The notes under the pieces are model-generated. The model did not search any database and was not told the DNA's origin. It was given only the letters and a program-made list of their open reading frames with translations. 64,000 nt of DNA from Asticcacaulis sp. AC460 (GTDB taxonomy: Bacteria; Pseudomonadota; Alphaproteobacteria; Caulobacterales; Caulobacteraceae): positions 62,001-126,000 of the forward strand of contig NZ_AWGD01000021.1 in assembly GCF_000495795.1 (NCBI RefSeq), in the 5' to 3' direction. Each line of letters starts with the position of its first letter. Within the stretch, counting starts at the first letter, position 1. A program made the translations under genes and the position numbers. Positions 29,732 to 38,357 of this stretch are shown piece by piece.

Positions 29732-31588
29732 ATGAGTCTGTCCGCCATTCTGAATCCGCCCGTTCAATCCGAACCTTATCTCGGCGTCCGTGCCTCCCTG
29801 ACAGGCCGAGGCTGGCGCGAGCGCCTGGCTGCGCACAATGTCGCGCCGGAAGTCTTGCGGGAGGTCACCCATCGGTTGGGATTGATGAATGTCGCCGAGC
29901 CGGCCTTTGTTGATACGCTGGCGCGGTTTGTTGCCGGACGCGGCATTACCCCCGATACGCTCGAAACTTTCATATACCCAACCCTGAAGGCGCTGTTTCC
30001 CGATCCGTCCTGTTTTATGGACATGGACCGCGCAGTCAGTGCCATGCTGGATGCCTTTCAGGCCAAGGCGAAGATCTGCGTCTTCGCCGACTATGATGTC
30101 GACGGTGCCACCTCGGCGGCGCAACTGGTGCGCTGGTTCCGGCATATGGGGCACGATCTGACGGTCTATGTGCCGGATCGGGTGACGGAGGGCTATGGTC
30201 CGTCCAACGCCGCGTTCGACAGCTTGAAGCGTCAGGGCGCTGATCTGGTGATCACGGTCGATTGCGGCGCCATGGCACACCGGGCGCTGGATCATGCCGC
30301 CGATATCGGACTCGATGTCGTTGTCATCGACCACCACCTGATGCGCGAAGATCCCCCCAAGGCACTGGCGGTCGTCAATCCCAACCGGCCGGGATGCACG
30401 TCGGCCCAGGGCAACCTGGCCGCCGCGGGTGTGGTGTTCGTGGTGCTGGCGGCGTTGAACCGAGAAGCCGAAAAGCGCGGCCTGTTTGCCGGGCGCAACC
30501 GGCCGGACCTGATGCAGTGGCTGGACCTGTCGGCGCTAGGTGCGATCTGCGATGTGACGGCGCTGACCGGGTTCAATCGCGCCTTGGCGGCCCAGGGGCT
30601 GAAGATCATGTCGCAACGGAAAAATCCGGGTATCAAGGCGCTGATGGAGATCGCCGGGTCGGCCAACGAGGCCGGCAAACTGATGAGCACCTTCCATTCC
30701 GGTTTCGTCATCGGACCGCGCATCAATGCCGGCGGCCGGGTCGGGCGATCGGACCTGGGGGTGCGGTTGCTGTCGACCGACGACCCGGCCGAAGCCGCCA
30801 GCCTGGCAGAGGAACTGGACGAATTGAACCGGCTGCGACGCGACGTCGAAACCCAGGTGCTGGAAGAGGCGGCGCGCATCGCCGAGGACCAGGGGCTGTG
30901 GCCCAGCGACGATCCGGTCATCGTGGTGGCGCATCAGGATTGGCACCCCGGCGTCATCGGTATCGTGGCCGGGCGCCTGCGCGAACGCTGGCATCGGCCT
31001 GTCATTATTATAGGCGTCGATCCGGTCAGCGGAATGGGGAAGGGGTCTGGCCGCTCCCAGGCCGGCGTCAATCTGGGCGAAGCGGTCGGGGCGGCCTTCG
31101 AATCAGGCCTGCTTCTGTCGGGCGGCGGTCACGCCATGGCGGCCGGGTTGAGTGTCGAACGTGATCGCGTTGCCGAGCTGCGGCGTTTCCTGAACGACTA
31201 TATAAATACGCATGTGGCTGAGGCGGACCAGGTCGAGACAGTCGATATCGATGCGGTGCTCAGCCTCAAGGCCGCGTCACGCGAGTTGTATGACCGATTC
31301 GATGTGCTGGCGCCGTTCGGTCAGGGCAATCCGGAACCGTTGCTAGCCTTTACGGATGTCCGTGTCGGATTTGCCCAAGCCTTAAAAGGCGGTCATGTCC
31401 GTTTTGAGCTAAGTGACGACAGCGGCGCCAAGGTCAAGGGTATTATATGGCGTGCAGAGGGTACCGCATTGGGCGATGCACTGTTGCGCCCGTCCGGCAA
31501 AATCCATGTCCTGGGGCGGATCAAGGCCGATGATTATATGGGGAGGCGTGGAATACAGCTTGAGATTGAAGACATTGCGTTGGCCTGA
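29732..31588 (+). CDS. recJ: Single-stranded-DNA-specific exonuclease RecJ
   Basis: 5'-3' ssDNA exonuclease of recombination and mismatch repair, 618 residues. DHH phosphoesterase motifs in order: VFADYDVDGATSA, VITVDCGA, VVVIDHHL, then the DHHA1 part with GKGSGRSQAGVNLGEA and SGGGHAMAAGLSV, and a C-terminal OB domain (GQGNPEPLLAF). Full family length. Confidence 0.96.
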   Translation: MSLSAILNPPVQSEPYLGVRASLTGRGWRERLAAHNVAPEVLREVTHRLGLMNVAEPAFVDTLARFVAGRGITPDTLETFIYPTLKALFPDPSCFMDMDRAVSAMLDAFQAKAKICVFADYDVDGATSAAQLVRWFRHMGHDLTVYVPDRVTEGYGPSNAAFDSLKRQGADLVITVDCGAMAHRALDHAADIGLDVVVIDHHLMREDPPKALAVVNPNRPGCTSAQGNLAAAGVVFVVLAALNREAEKRGLFAGRNRPDLMQWLDLSALGAICDVTALTGFNRALAAQGLKIMSQRKNPGIKALMEIAGSANEAGKLMSTFHSGFVIGPRINAGGRVGRSDLGVRLLSTDDPAEAASLAEELDELNRLRRDVETQVLEEAARIAEDQGLWPSDDPVIVVAHQDWHPGVIGIVAGRLRERWHRPVIIIGVDPVSGMGKGSGRSQAGVNLGEAVGAAFESGLLLSGGGHAMAAGLSVERDRVAELRRFLNDYINTHVAEADQVETVDIDAVLSLKAASRELYDRFDVLAPFGQGNPEPLLAFTDVRVGFAQALKGGHVRFELSDDSGAKVKGIIWRAEGTALGDALLRPSGKIHVLGRIKADDYMGRRGIQLEIEDIALA

Positions 31589-31675
31589 CGAAGTTCGTAA
31601 CGCGCCTGTGAAAAACTTTAAAATAGGGCTTGCACCGCCAAATGTGAAAGGGTAACAAGCGCACCTCTTGTTCGC

Positions 31676-31750
31676 GGTCCCTTCGTCTATCGGTTAGGAC
31701 GTCAGGTTTTCAACCTGAAGAGAGGGGTTCGACTCCCCTAGGGACTGCCA
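31676..31750 (+). tRNA. tRNA-Glu (anticodon TTC)
   Basis: Acceptor GGTCCCT pairs with AGGGACT (one G-T), anticodon stem TCAGG/CCTGA around TTTTCAA, T-arm GGGGTTCGACTCCCC, encoded GCCA end. Confidence 0.96.
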
Positions 31751-32007
31751 CAAGATCTTCGCTTTTTCCGACAAAATTTATGCCATACATCTCCCGACGG
31801 TTGCGCGAGGGAGACTTATCCACATGTTTTATTACGCTGGTACCGGTCCCAATTCGTGATCACGATAAATTTCCACTCGCTATAAGTGAGTTTTTGCACT
31901 AAAATTCGCAAATACTGCGAAATATCTCTCTTTTTGAATGCCAAAACGAGATATCCGTGTTATGGTTGCGTATGTCACTTGAGTTTCATGCGACATGGTG
32001 AGGATAG
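31751..32007 (+). promoter_or_regulatory. Structured leader of the double cold-shock gene
   Basis: Contains a perfect DnaA-box match TTATCCACA (31816-31824), a 12-bp palindrome TCGTGATCACGA (31854-31865), a 6-bp hairpin TTCGCA/TGCGAA (31905-31921) and an inverted repeat ATATCTC/GAGATAT (31922-31954). Long folded 5' leaders are usual for cold-shock mRNAs. The promoter itself is not clear. Confidence 0.45.
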
Positions 32008-32571
32008 ATGAGTTTGTTTGATTATAATAACAAGAACGATGCCGACGAGTTAGTAACGATCTCAGGTCATGTAAAATGGTTTGATGCCGCCAAGGGTTAC
32101 GGCTTTATCGTTCCGCAGGATCCCACGTTGACAAGCACGCGTGACGTCCTGCTCCACATCTCAAGCCTGCGCGACTTGGGTCGTGACAGTGCACATGAGG
32201 GCGCAAAGATCACCTGCAAGATTGCCAAGCGATCCAAGGGCTGGCAGGTCATCGAAATCGACCATCTCGATCAGGCGGCGGAACAGCCGCATGTGCGCAG
32301 CGATGTCAGCCACACGAGGTCCAGCCGTGCCCTGCCGGAAGGCATGCGCGTCGGTGATCTCGAAGCGGCCACCATCAAGTGGTTCAACCGTACCAAGGGC
32401 TATGGCTTTGTGGTGCGTGGCAATGATCCCACGGACATCTTCATTCACATCGAAACCCTGCGCCGTTACGGCCTGGAGGATGTGCAGCAGGGCGATACCA
32501 TCATGGTGCGCTTCGGCGAGGGGCCTAAGGGCCTGGTCGTGACGGAAGTTCATCCGAAGGCCCTGGTCTAA
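32008..32571 (+). CDS. Double cold-shock-domain protein
   Basis: 187 residues with two cold-shock (OB-fold) domains, about 17-85 and 117-185, joined by a basic linker. Each has RNP1 (KGYGFI, KGYGFV) and RNP2-like (VLLHIS, IFIHIE) nucleic-acid-binding motifs. Tandem-domain proteins of this type are the CspC/CspD kind of Caulobacter, linked there to stationary phase rather than cold; whether that holds here is inference. GTGAGGA precedes the ATG, and a terminator follows. Confidence 0.93.
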   Translation: MSLFDYNNKNDADELVTISGHVKWFDAAKGYGFIVPQDPTLTSTRDVLLHISSLRDLGRDSAHEGAKITCKIAKRSKGWQVIEIDHLDQAAEQPHVRSDVSHTRSSRALPEGMRVGDLEAATIKWFNRTKGYGFVVRGNDPTDIFIHIETLRRYGLEDVQQGDTIMVRFGEGPKGLVVTEVHPKALV

Positions 32572-32598
32572 AAGTCAGTATTCGTATCGATTACCGAC

Positions 32599-32631
32599 AA
32601 AAAAGCGCGGCAGGCCACTGTCGCGCTTTTT
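32599..32631 (+). terminator. Terminator of the cold-shock gene
   Basis: Stem GCGCGGCAG/CTGTCGCGC (9 bp, one G-T), loop GCCA, flanked by A-run and followed by five T. The A-run could also allow it to work in reverse. Confidence 0.85.
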
Positions 32632-32688
32632 GCCTTGAAAAGGCCATGCACCGGCGGCAGGTTTGGCGCAGAATTCACGGGGTTGACC

Positions 32689-33204
32689 ATGTCGCGACAT
32701 TTCATTGCCATTTCCTTTTTGGGCGCGCTCGCCTTGGGTGCTTGCGGGGCTCAGGCGTCTCCGTCGGCAGCCGTGCCGCTGAGCCAGGCACCGTCGGAAT
32801 GCCGCTATATGAACCTGTCGCGCTATTCGGCGCCGGAAAGGCTTGAGGTCGCCTCGGCCAAGGGCAAACGCGTGTTCGCGGTCGAAATTGCGGCAAGCTT
32901 CGAGGCCCGCGCCCAGGGCATGATGTGCCGTACGCAGATGGCCGACAACGAAGGCATGCTATTCGAATTCCAGGATGTGGCCGAGCGCGCCTTCTGGATG
33001 AACAACACCCTGTTGCCGCTGGACATCATCTATATCGGTTCGGACGGACGTATTGTCTCGATCCAGAAAAATGCCCGACCTCTGGACCGCACGCCTCTGC
33101 CGTCGCGCGGTGCGGCCAGCGGGGTGCTTGAGGTGAAGGGGGGCTTGAGCGACCGGTTGGGGCTGAAGCCGGGTGACAAGGTTATCCACCCGTTTTTCCA
33201 ATAA
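32689..33204 (+). CDS. DUF192-family lipoprotein
   Basis: 171 residues. A lipoprotein signal peptide ends LALGAC (Cys19). The DUF192 domain covers about 55-168: [24 protein letters not shown], then [25 protein letters not shown] and the closing LGLKPGDKV. Function of the family is not firmly known. ATG 32689 is chosen because an upstream in-frame start at 32635 would bury the signal peptide. Confidence 0.88.
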   Translation: MSRHFIAISFLGALALGACGAQASPSAAVPLSQAPSECRYMNLSRYSAPERLEVASAKGKRVFAVEIAASFEARAQGMMCRTQMADNEGMLFEFQDVAERAFWMNNTLLPLDIIYIGSDGRIVSIQKNARPLDRTPLPSRGAASGVLEVKGGLSDRLGLKPGDKVIHPFFQ

Positions 33205-33297
33205 GCGGAAGAAACGCGCTTTTTCATCGTTTTGGGGGCTTGCGGAGCCTGATCTAAAATGGCATGTAGCGCGCCTCTCAAGTCTCGGCTGAGGGCT

Positions 33298-33376
<79 letters not shown>

Positions 33377-33399
33377 AGCTGAGAGAGATTTTAAAGTGT

Positions 33400-33476
33400 C
33401 GGGGCGTAGCGCAGCCTGGTAGCGCGTCTGCTTCGGGAGCAGAAGGCCGGAGGTTCGAATCCTCTCGCCCCGACCA
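33400..33476 (+). tRNA. tRNA-Pro (anticodon CGG)
   Basis: Acceptor CGGGGCG/CGCCCCG, anticodon stem TCTGC/GCAGA around TTCGGGA, T-arm GGAGGTTCGAATCCTC, encoded ACCA. Lies 25 bases after tRNA-Pro(TGG) with nearly identical acceptor and D-arms, suggesting an old tandem duplication and a common transcript. Confidence 0.96.
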
Positions 33477-33486
33477 TTAAAAAAAG

Positions 33487-33513
33487 GCGGCCCCTTGAGG
33501 GCCGCTTTTTTTA
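33487..33513 (+). terminator. Terminator of the tRNA-Pro pair
   Basis: Stem GCGGCCC/GGGCCGC with loop CTTGA, followed by seven T. Confidence 0.9.
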
Positions 33514-33825
33514 ATGTCTGCGGCGATCGGTTCGAACCTCCTTGGTTCGTAACTCATGATTTGCCGGTCCAAATCATGAGTTCGGCGGAGCGAAGCGGAG
33601 CCAATCCTCTCGCCCCGCGGTGCACAGGCCGCTTTCTTACATAACCTTCTGGTTATGCGACAATGTTCGAGCTTTCGGCTCCCCCTCCGTCTCGAGCCTC
33701 GCCGGCAGGCAACGCGGGGGAAGATGAGGAACGGCGCTCCAAAAAGACTCTGAAGTGCACCGCCTTATTGCAACTGCGTTGGATAGTGTAGTAATCACGT
33801 TCAGGATTCTTCGTCGGAGCCACCC
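33514..33825. repeat. Repeat-rich gap: tRNA-Pro 3'-end copy, 13-bp hairpin and dispersed repeat copy 3
   Basis: A perfect hairpin AACTCATGATTTG/CAAATCATGAGTT (33551-33563, 33570-33582) is followed by AATCCTCTCGCCCCG (33603-33617), an exact 15-base copy of the 3' part of both tRNA-Pro genes. A small hairpin CATAACC/GGTTATG lies near 33640-33657. Bases 33667-33728 are a third copy of the dispersed repeat (core CTCCCCCTCCGTCTCGA). No gene is visible; the end should hold the promoter of the next gene. Confidence 0.7.
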
Positions 33826-34131
33826 ATGTTCGCGCGTATTTTCAAGCCTGCCAAGACCGCCATGCAATCCGGCCGCGCCAAGACGCACGAATGGATCCTG
33901 GAGTTCGAGCCGAAATCCGCGCGCACGCCGGATCCGTTGATGGGCTGGTCGTCGTCGGCGGATACCGATGCGCAGGTGCGGCTGACCTTCGAGACCAAGG
34001 ATCAGGCCATGGCCTATGCCGAGCATCACGGCATTCCATTCCGTCTGGTCGAGCCGGAACTGCCGCCAAAGATCATCAAGGCCTATGCCGACAATTTCGC
34101 CTTCACGCGCCGCCAAAGCTGGACGCACTGA
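33826..34131 (+). CDS. NDUFS4-like complex I accessory subunit
   Basis: 101 residues of the ETC complex I subunit conserved region family (the mitochondrial 18-kDa NDUFS4/AQDQ subunit). Visible marks are WILEFEP, DPLMGWSSSADTDAQVRLTFETKDQAMAYAEHHGI and the ending YADNFAFTRRQSWTH. In mitochondria and Paracoccus it sits on the peripheral arm near the NADH module and helps its assembly or stability. It is encoded more than 11 kb from the nuo operon, as is common in alphaproteobacteria. A large inverted repeat follows. Confidence 0.92.
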   Translation: MFARIFKPAKTAMQSGRAKTHEWILEFEPKSARTPDPLMGWSSSADTDAQVRLTFETKDQAMAYAEHHGIPFRLVEPELPPKIIKAYADNFAFTRRQSWTH

Positions 34132-34138
34132 TTTTGAC

Positions 34139-34195
34139 GCCTCATGTTATCCAAAAAGTGCACAATTGATATCTTTACACTTTTTGGCATGAGGC
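34139..34195. repeat. Long imperfect inverted repeat between the NDUFS4-like gene and tRNA-Arg
   Basis: GCCTCATG (34139-34146) plus CCAAAAAGTG (34151-34160) pair with CACTTTTTGG (34178-34187) plus CATGAGGC (34188-34195). That is 18 bp with one 4-base bulge and a 17-base loop. It may end the upstream transcript but has no T-run after the stem. Confidence 0.65.
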
Positions 34196-34204
34196 TCGCT
34201 CTGA

Positions 34205-34281
34205 GGCTCCGTAGCTCAACTGGATAGAGCATCCGCCTTCTAAGCGGACGGTTACAGGTTCGAGCCCTGTCGGAGTCGCCA
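34205..34281 (+). tRNA. tRNA-Arg (anticodon TCT)
   Basis: Acceptor GGCTCCG/CGGAGTC, D-stem GCTC/GAGC, anticodon stem TCCGC/GCGGA around CTTCTAA, T-arm ACAGGTTCGAGCCCTGT, encoded GCCA. Confidence 0.96.
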
Positions 34282-34319
34282 CGCGTTAACGCTTGATCAA
34301 CCCAATCACGCCATTCTGA

Positions 34320-35150
34320 CTATTCCGCGCCGGTGACCACCGGTGTGTCGAGCTTATTCTGACCCCATTCCGCCCACGACCCGTCATAGAGTAGGGCCGA
34401 GGTATGGCCGGTTTCCGCGAGGGCCATACTGATGATGGCCGCGGTCACACCGGAGCCGCAGGAGGTGACGACCGCAACCTCGTCATGAACACCGACATCG
34501 GCAAGGATCTCCTTCAACTCCGCTTCTGGCTTCAGCGAGCCGTCGCGAATCAGGTCTCCGAACGGCAGGCTGCGGCTGCCCGGCATGTGGCCCGACCGCA
34601 GGCCAGCGCGCGGCTCCGGCGCCGTACCTTCAAAGCGAGCGCGCGAGCGGGCGTCTAACACCAGATAGTCGTTAGAAGATTCGGCCAAGGTCTTCATATC
34701 GATGATTTTTCCTCTCAGCGGGTAAGGGGTATAGGTCACCGCACTGGCCGGTACAACATGGTCCTCAATCGGCAGCCCGGCGGCCTTCCACCCCAGCAGG
34801 CCGCCGCGCAGGATCTGAACCTTTTTGTGGCCCATCACCACGAAGGTCCACCACACCCGCGCCGCCGAGAACAGGCCCTGGCGATCATAGATGACGACGT
34901 GATCGTCGGCCGAGATGCCCAGTCGCCCGACGGCCGCGGCGAACTGTTCGGGTGAGGGGGCCATGTGCGGTAGATCGGTGGAATGGTCGCTGACAGCCTC
35001 GATGTCGAAGAACTGCGCTCCAGGGATATGGTCGGTCTCGAACAGGGCGCGCATATCTGTGCCGTCCAATGCCCAACTGCCGTCGATGACCTTCACGGTC
35101 TTCGTGCCGATGAGTCGGCTAAGTTCGCCTGCATCAATCTGAGTCGTCAT
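34320..35150 (-). CDS. sseA: 3-mercaptopyruvate sulfurtransferase
   Basis: Two rhodanese domains in 276 residues, transferring sulfur from 3-mercaptopyruvate to a thiol acceptor. The active loop reads CGSGVTA, the mercaptopyruvate type, not the thiosulfate type. Other marks: IDGSWAL, DHIPGAQFFDIEAVSD, GGLLGWKAAGLPIE and LRSGHMPGSRSLPF. ATG 35150, with AAGG just upstream, is chosen; the open frame extending to 35351 is photolyase in another frame. The start overlaps the end of the photolyase gene by 17 bases, so the two are co-transcribed. Confidence 0.93.
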   Translation of the reverse strand: MTTQIDAGELSRLIGTKTVKVIDGSWALDGTDMRALFETDHIPGAQFFDIEAVSDHSTDLPHMAPSPEQFAAAVGRLGISADDHVVIYDRQGLFSAARVWWTFVVMGHKKVQILRGGLLGWKAAGLPIEDHVVPASAVTYTPYPLRGKIIDMKTLAESSNDYLVLDARSRARFEGTAPEPRAGLRSGHMPGSRSLPFGDLIRDGSLKPEAELKEILADVGVHDEVAVVTSCGSGVTAAIISMALAETGHTSALLYDGSWAEWGQNKLDTPVVTGAE

Positions 35151-36552
35151 CCTTGTCTCTTTCTGGCCTGTCTCTCCGGCGATAGGCGTCGAGCGCGCGA
35201 TCGCGGGCGAAGGCGTGGTCGACGATAGGGGCGTGATGGGAGCCCTCTTCGGCCGATTTGTCAAACCGCCGGCGATAGAGTCCGTCGGGATCGAACTTGT
35301 CCGCCTGGGTCGTGGGATTGAAAATGCGAAAGTACGGCGCCGCGTCAGCACCGCAGCCGGCCACCCACTGCCAGTTCCCCGGGTTGTTGGCCGGGTCGGC
35401 GTCGACCAGGCAGTCCCAGAACCACTGCTCGCCCCGCCGCCAATCGATCAGCAGGTGTTTGACCAGGAAGGACGCGCAGACCATGCGCACGCGATTGTGC
35501 ATGAAGCCGGTTTGCCAGAGTTGCTTCATGCCGGCGTCGACCAGGGGATAGCCGGTTTCACCACGGGTCCAGGCGCGGAAATCCTTATCGCTGTCGCGCC
35601 ACGGAAAGCCGTTAAAATCGTCGCGGAAATTATGGGCGTCGAGTCGCGGTTGTAGGTGGAGGATATTGTAATTGAACTCTCGCCATACCAGTTCCTTGCG
35701 GAATTTCTCTGCCGGTGCGGCGAGACGGAGATGGTCACGGGCGGCCTTGTCGAGTTCGATCAGGATTCGGTGCGGGCTGATCTCACCGAAGCGCAGATGA
35801 GGTGAAAGGTAGGAGGTCAGGTCCTTATCGGGACGGTCCCGGCCGTCTTCGTAGTCGGCTAAGCCGTGGGCCAGGAAGCGGCGCAGCGCGCCGCGGGCAC
35901 CCGGTTCGCCCGGTTTGAAGATCGAGAAGCCTTCGGACCAGTCTTTTCCCGATAGCGTTTTTTTCGGTTTGAGGTTCAGGTCGTCGATGGCCAGAGACGG
36001 TGGCCAATGGACCAGCGCCGGCCAGTCATGCGTTGACAGGGTAGGGATGGAATCAACATTCAGAGCGCCCGAGGCATCGACGGCTTTGAAAAACGGGGTG
36101 TAGACCCGGTAAGGGTTATTTTCCTTGGTTCTGATGTCGCCCGGCTCGGTCAGAAAGCCGGTATTATGACATTGAAGTTCGACGTCGAGGTCAGCCAGTG
36201 CCGTTGCGAGTTCGCGATCCGACTCTTCACTTACGGGTTCAAATGTCTTCGAGCAAATTACAGTTTTTGCTGAGGTTTTTCGGCACAAATCGGCCAAAAC
36301 GAGCTGGGCTTGGCCTCGCTCAATAATCAATCTTGACCCGAGTTTGCGTAATTCTTCATCCAAAACATGAAAAGATTGGTGCAACCACCAGCGCGAAGCG
36401 GATCCGAGGGGGCGGGTGTAGTGATCCTCATCCCAGATATAGACCGGCAAAATCGGTCTTTTTGTGGCAAGTGCCGCCGCGACGCCGGCATGGTCGTGCA
36501 GACGCAGGTCGAAACGGAACCAGAGGATAACGGGATGTTCTGAAGGGGTCAT
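35134..36552 (-). CDS. phrB: Deoxyribodipyrimidine photolyase
   Basis: Light-driven repair of cyclobutane pyrimidine dimers, 472 residues. An N-terminal photolyase domain (VILWFRFDLRLHDHAG) would hold the antenna and the C-terminal FAD domain has ELVWREFNYNILH, TGYPLVDAGMKQLWQTGFMHNRVRM, DADPANNPGNWQW and FRIFNPTTQADKFDPDG. ATG 36552 or GTG 36558 are both possible; no strong ribosome site. It diverges from the glycosyltransferase gene, 62 bases away. Confidence 0.94.
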   Translation of the reverse strand: MTPSEHPVILWFRFDLRLHDHAGVAAALATKRPILPVYIWDEDHYTRPLGSASRWWLHQSFHVLDEELRKLGSRLIIERGQAQLVLADLCRKTSAKTVICSKTFEPVSEESDRELATALADLDVELQCHNTGFLTEPGDIRTKENNPYRVYTPFFKAVDASGALNVDSIPTLSTHDWPALVHWPPSLAIDDLNLKPKKTLSGKDWSEGFSIFKPGEPGARGALRRFLAHGLADYEDGRDRPDKDLTSYLSPHLRFGEISPHRILIELDKAARDHLRLAAPAEKFRKELVWREFNYNILHLQPRLDAHNFRDDFNGFPWRDSDKDFRAWTRGETGYPLVDAGMKQLWQTGFMHNRVRMVCASFLVKHLLIDWRRGEQWFWDCLVDADPANNPGNWQWVAGCGADAAPYFRIFNPTTQADKFDPDGLYRRRFDKSAEEGSHHAPIVDHAFARDRALDAYRRRDRPERDKDDDSD

Positions 36553-36614
36553 GGTCACGACAATGTTGCTGAAAAAACTTGCCTGTCAAACAGGTCTTGG
36601 GCACAAGGACGATC

Positions 36615-37382
36615 ATGGGCCCGACTTCTCTAAGCTGCTGTATTATCGCCAGGAATGAAGGCGACCGGATAGGTGATGTCATCCGCGCCGTTTCCGGTCT
36701 GGTCGACGAGGTGGTCGTGATCGACAGCGGGTCGACCGACAACACGATTGTCGTTGCGGAAGCTCTGGGGGCGCGGGTGGTGCATCATGACTGGCCGGGA
36801 TACGGACCGCAAAAGCGGTACAGCGAGGACTGTGCCGCATACGACTGGATTCTCAATCTGGATGCCGACGAAGTGGTGACGCCGGAACTTTATTCCGAGA
36901 TCAAAGCGCTGATGTCCGCCGGACCGACGCTGAACGCCTATCGCTTCCGCATCATGAATGTCTATCCCGGCTGGAATGCGCCGCGACTGTGGGCCGATTT
37001 TCATAACTATGTCCGGCTCTACGACCGGCGAGTGGTGCGGTTCCGTGAAAGCCCGGTTCATGACACGGTCGATACCCGAGATGAGCCGGTCGGTCAGTTG
37101 ACCGGAACGGTGACGCATTTTTCGTCGCGGTCGTTCGAGCACATCCGGCAGAAGTTTGAATCCTACAATACGCTGCAGGCCAAGGTGCTGAAGAAGCCGT
37201 CATGGCAATTGTGGGCACGGCTGCCACTGGAATATCCGTTGGGCTTCCTGCGTTATTATGTCTTCCGGCGCCATTTCACCGGTGGCGTCGACGGGCTGCG
37301 AGTGAGCCATATCGCCGCCGAGGCCCGTTTCAAGCGGATCCTCAAGTTCCTGGCCGCCAAGCGCAATGGACGGGTTGCATGA
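36615..37382 (+). CDS. Family 2 glycosyltransferase (LPS core type)
   Basis: 255 residues, GT-A fold, probably acting on lipopolysaccharide core at the inner membrane. The start LSCCIIARNEGDRIGDVI, VVVIDSGSTDNT and the DxD-type NLDADEVVTPEL mark the nucleotide-sugar site; the C-terminal part resembles WaaE/KdtX-like enzymes. ATG 36615 is preferred, with AAGGA upstream, over one at 36579. The next gene, an acyltransferase, overlaps by 4 bases, supporting an envelope role. Confidence 0.87.
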   Translation: MGPTSLSCCIIARNEGDRIGDVIRAVSGLVDEVVVIDSGSTDNTIVVAEALGARVVHHDWPGYGPQKRYSEDCAAYDWILNLDADEVVTPELYSEIKALMSAGPTLNAYRFRIMNVYPGWNAPRLWADFHNYVRLYDRRVVRFRESPVHDTVDTRDEPVGQLTGTVTHFSSRSFEHIRQKFESYNTLQAKVLKKPSWQLWARLPLEYPLGFLRYYVFRRHFTGGVDGLRVSHIAAEARFKRILKFLAAKRNGRVA

Positions 37383-38308
37383 GCGACAAGGTGAGCTTCT
37401 GGCAGGACCTGATGTGGCGGATTGAGGCTGCGGCTTTTGACGCCACGGTGGGATTGTTGCGGCTGCTTCCGGTCGACACCGCCTCCGACATGGGGGCCGG
37501 TCTGCTGAAATTGCTGGGGCCGATCTCGCCGGTGCAACGGGTGGTCGGCCGCAACCTCGACCTGGCCTTTCCGGAGAAGGACGCCGCCTGGAAGGCGCAG
37601 ATATCGAAGGCGCAGTGGGATAATCTGGGGCGGACCTTCGCCGAGATCGCCATGATGGACCGGATCACAGTCGCCAACGGGCGCATTGTGGTCGAGAATG
37701 CCGAGCGGCTGGAAGCGATCCGAACTTCGGGCACGCCGGTCGTCTTCATTTCCGGCCACTTCGCCAACTGGGAAATCATGCCGTCGGTGATCAATGAATC
37801 CGGCGTGATCTGCCAGATGACCTACCGCGCTGCCAACAACCCTTATGTCGACGCACGCTGGCGCAAGGCGCGGGAACGTTATGGTACCCAGTTGTTCGCC
37901 CCTAAAGGCGGCGACGGCGCCAAGGAACTGCTGGCCGGGATGGCACGCGGCGAGTCCGTGGCGCTGATGAACGACCAGAAGTTCAACCGCGGCGTCTCGA
38001 CACCGTTTTTCAGCCGGCCGGTCGATACGGCGCCGGGGCCGACACGGCTGGCCATGCGGTTCGGCACGGTGTTGCAGCCGATGACGGTCGAGCGGACCGG
38101 CGCAGGGCGCTTCAAGGTGACGGTGTGCGATCCGATCGAGGTTGTCGATACCGGCCGAAAGTCAGAAGATATCGACGCCACCGTATGTCTGGTGAGCCGC
38201 TTTATCGAAGACGCTGTCCGCGCCCGGCCGGAGGAATGGTTCTGGGTCCACAAGCGCTGGCCGAACGACGCCTACAGGCGGACGGAAACTCCGGGTCACA
38301 AAAATTGA
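37379..38308 (+). CDS. Lipid A biosynthesis (LpxL/LpxM-type) acyltransferase
   Basis: 309 residues. Family motif ISGHFANWEIMP carries the catalytic His and acidic residue, followed by YRAANNPYVDARWRKARERYG, MNDQKFNRGVSTPFFS and the C-terminal RPEEWFWVHKRWP. It adds a secondary acyl chain to lipid A or a similar lipid at the inner membrane. ATG 37379 overlaps the glycosyltransferase stop. Which acyl chain is used cannot be read. Confidence 0.92.
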   Translation: MSDKVSFWQDLMWRIEAAAFDATVGLLRLLPVDTASDMGAGLLKLLGPISPVQRVVGRNLDLAFPEKDAAWKAQISKAQWDNLGRTFAEIAMMDRITVANGRIVVENAERLEAIRTSGTPVVFISGHFANWEIMPSVINESGVICQMTYRAANNPYVDARWRKARERYGTQLFAPKGGDGAKELLAGMARGESVALMNDQKFNRGVSTPFFSRPVDTAPGPTRLAMRFGTVLQPMTVERTGAGRFKVTVCDPIEVVDTGRKSEDIDATVCLVSRFIEDAVRARPEEWFWVHKRWPNDAYRRTETPGHKN

Positions 38309-38357
38309 AACCCGCGATCTGGTCAATCCGTCTTGCACGCCTTAGGCTCTTCTGCCG

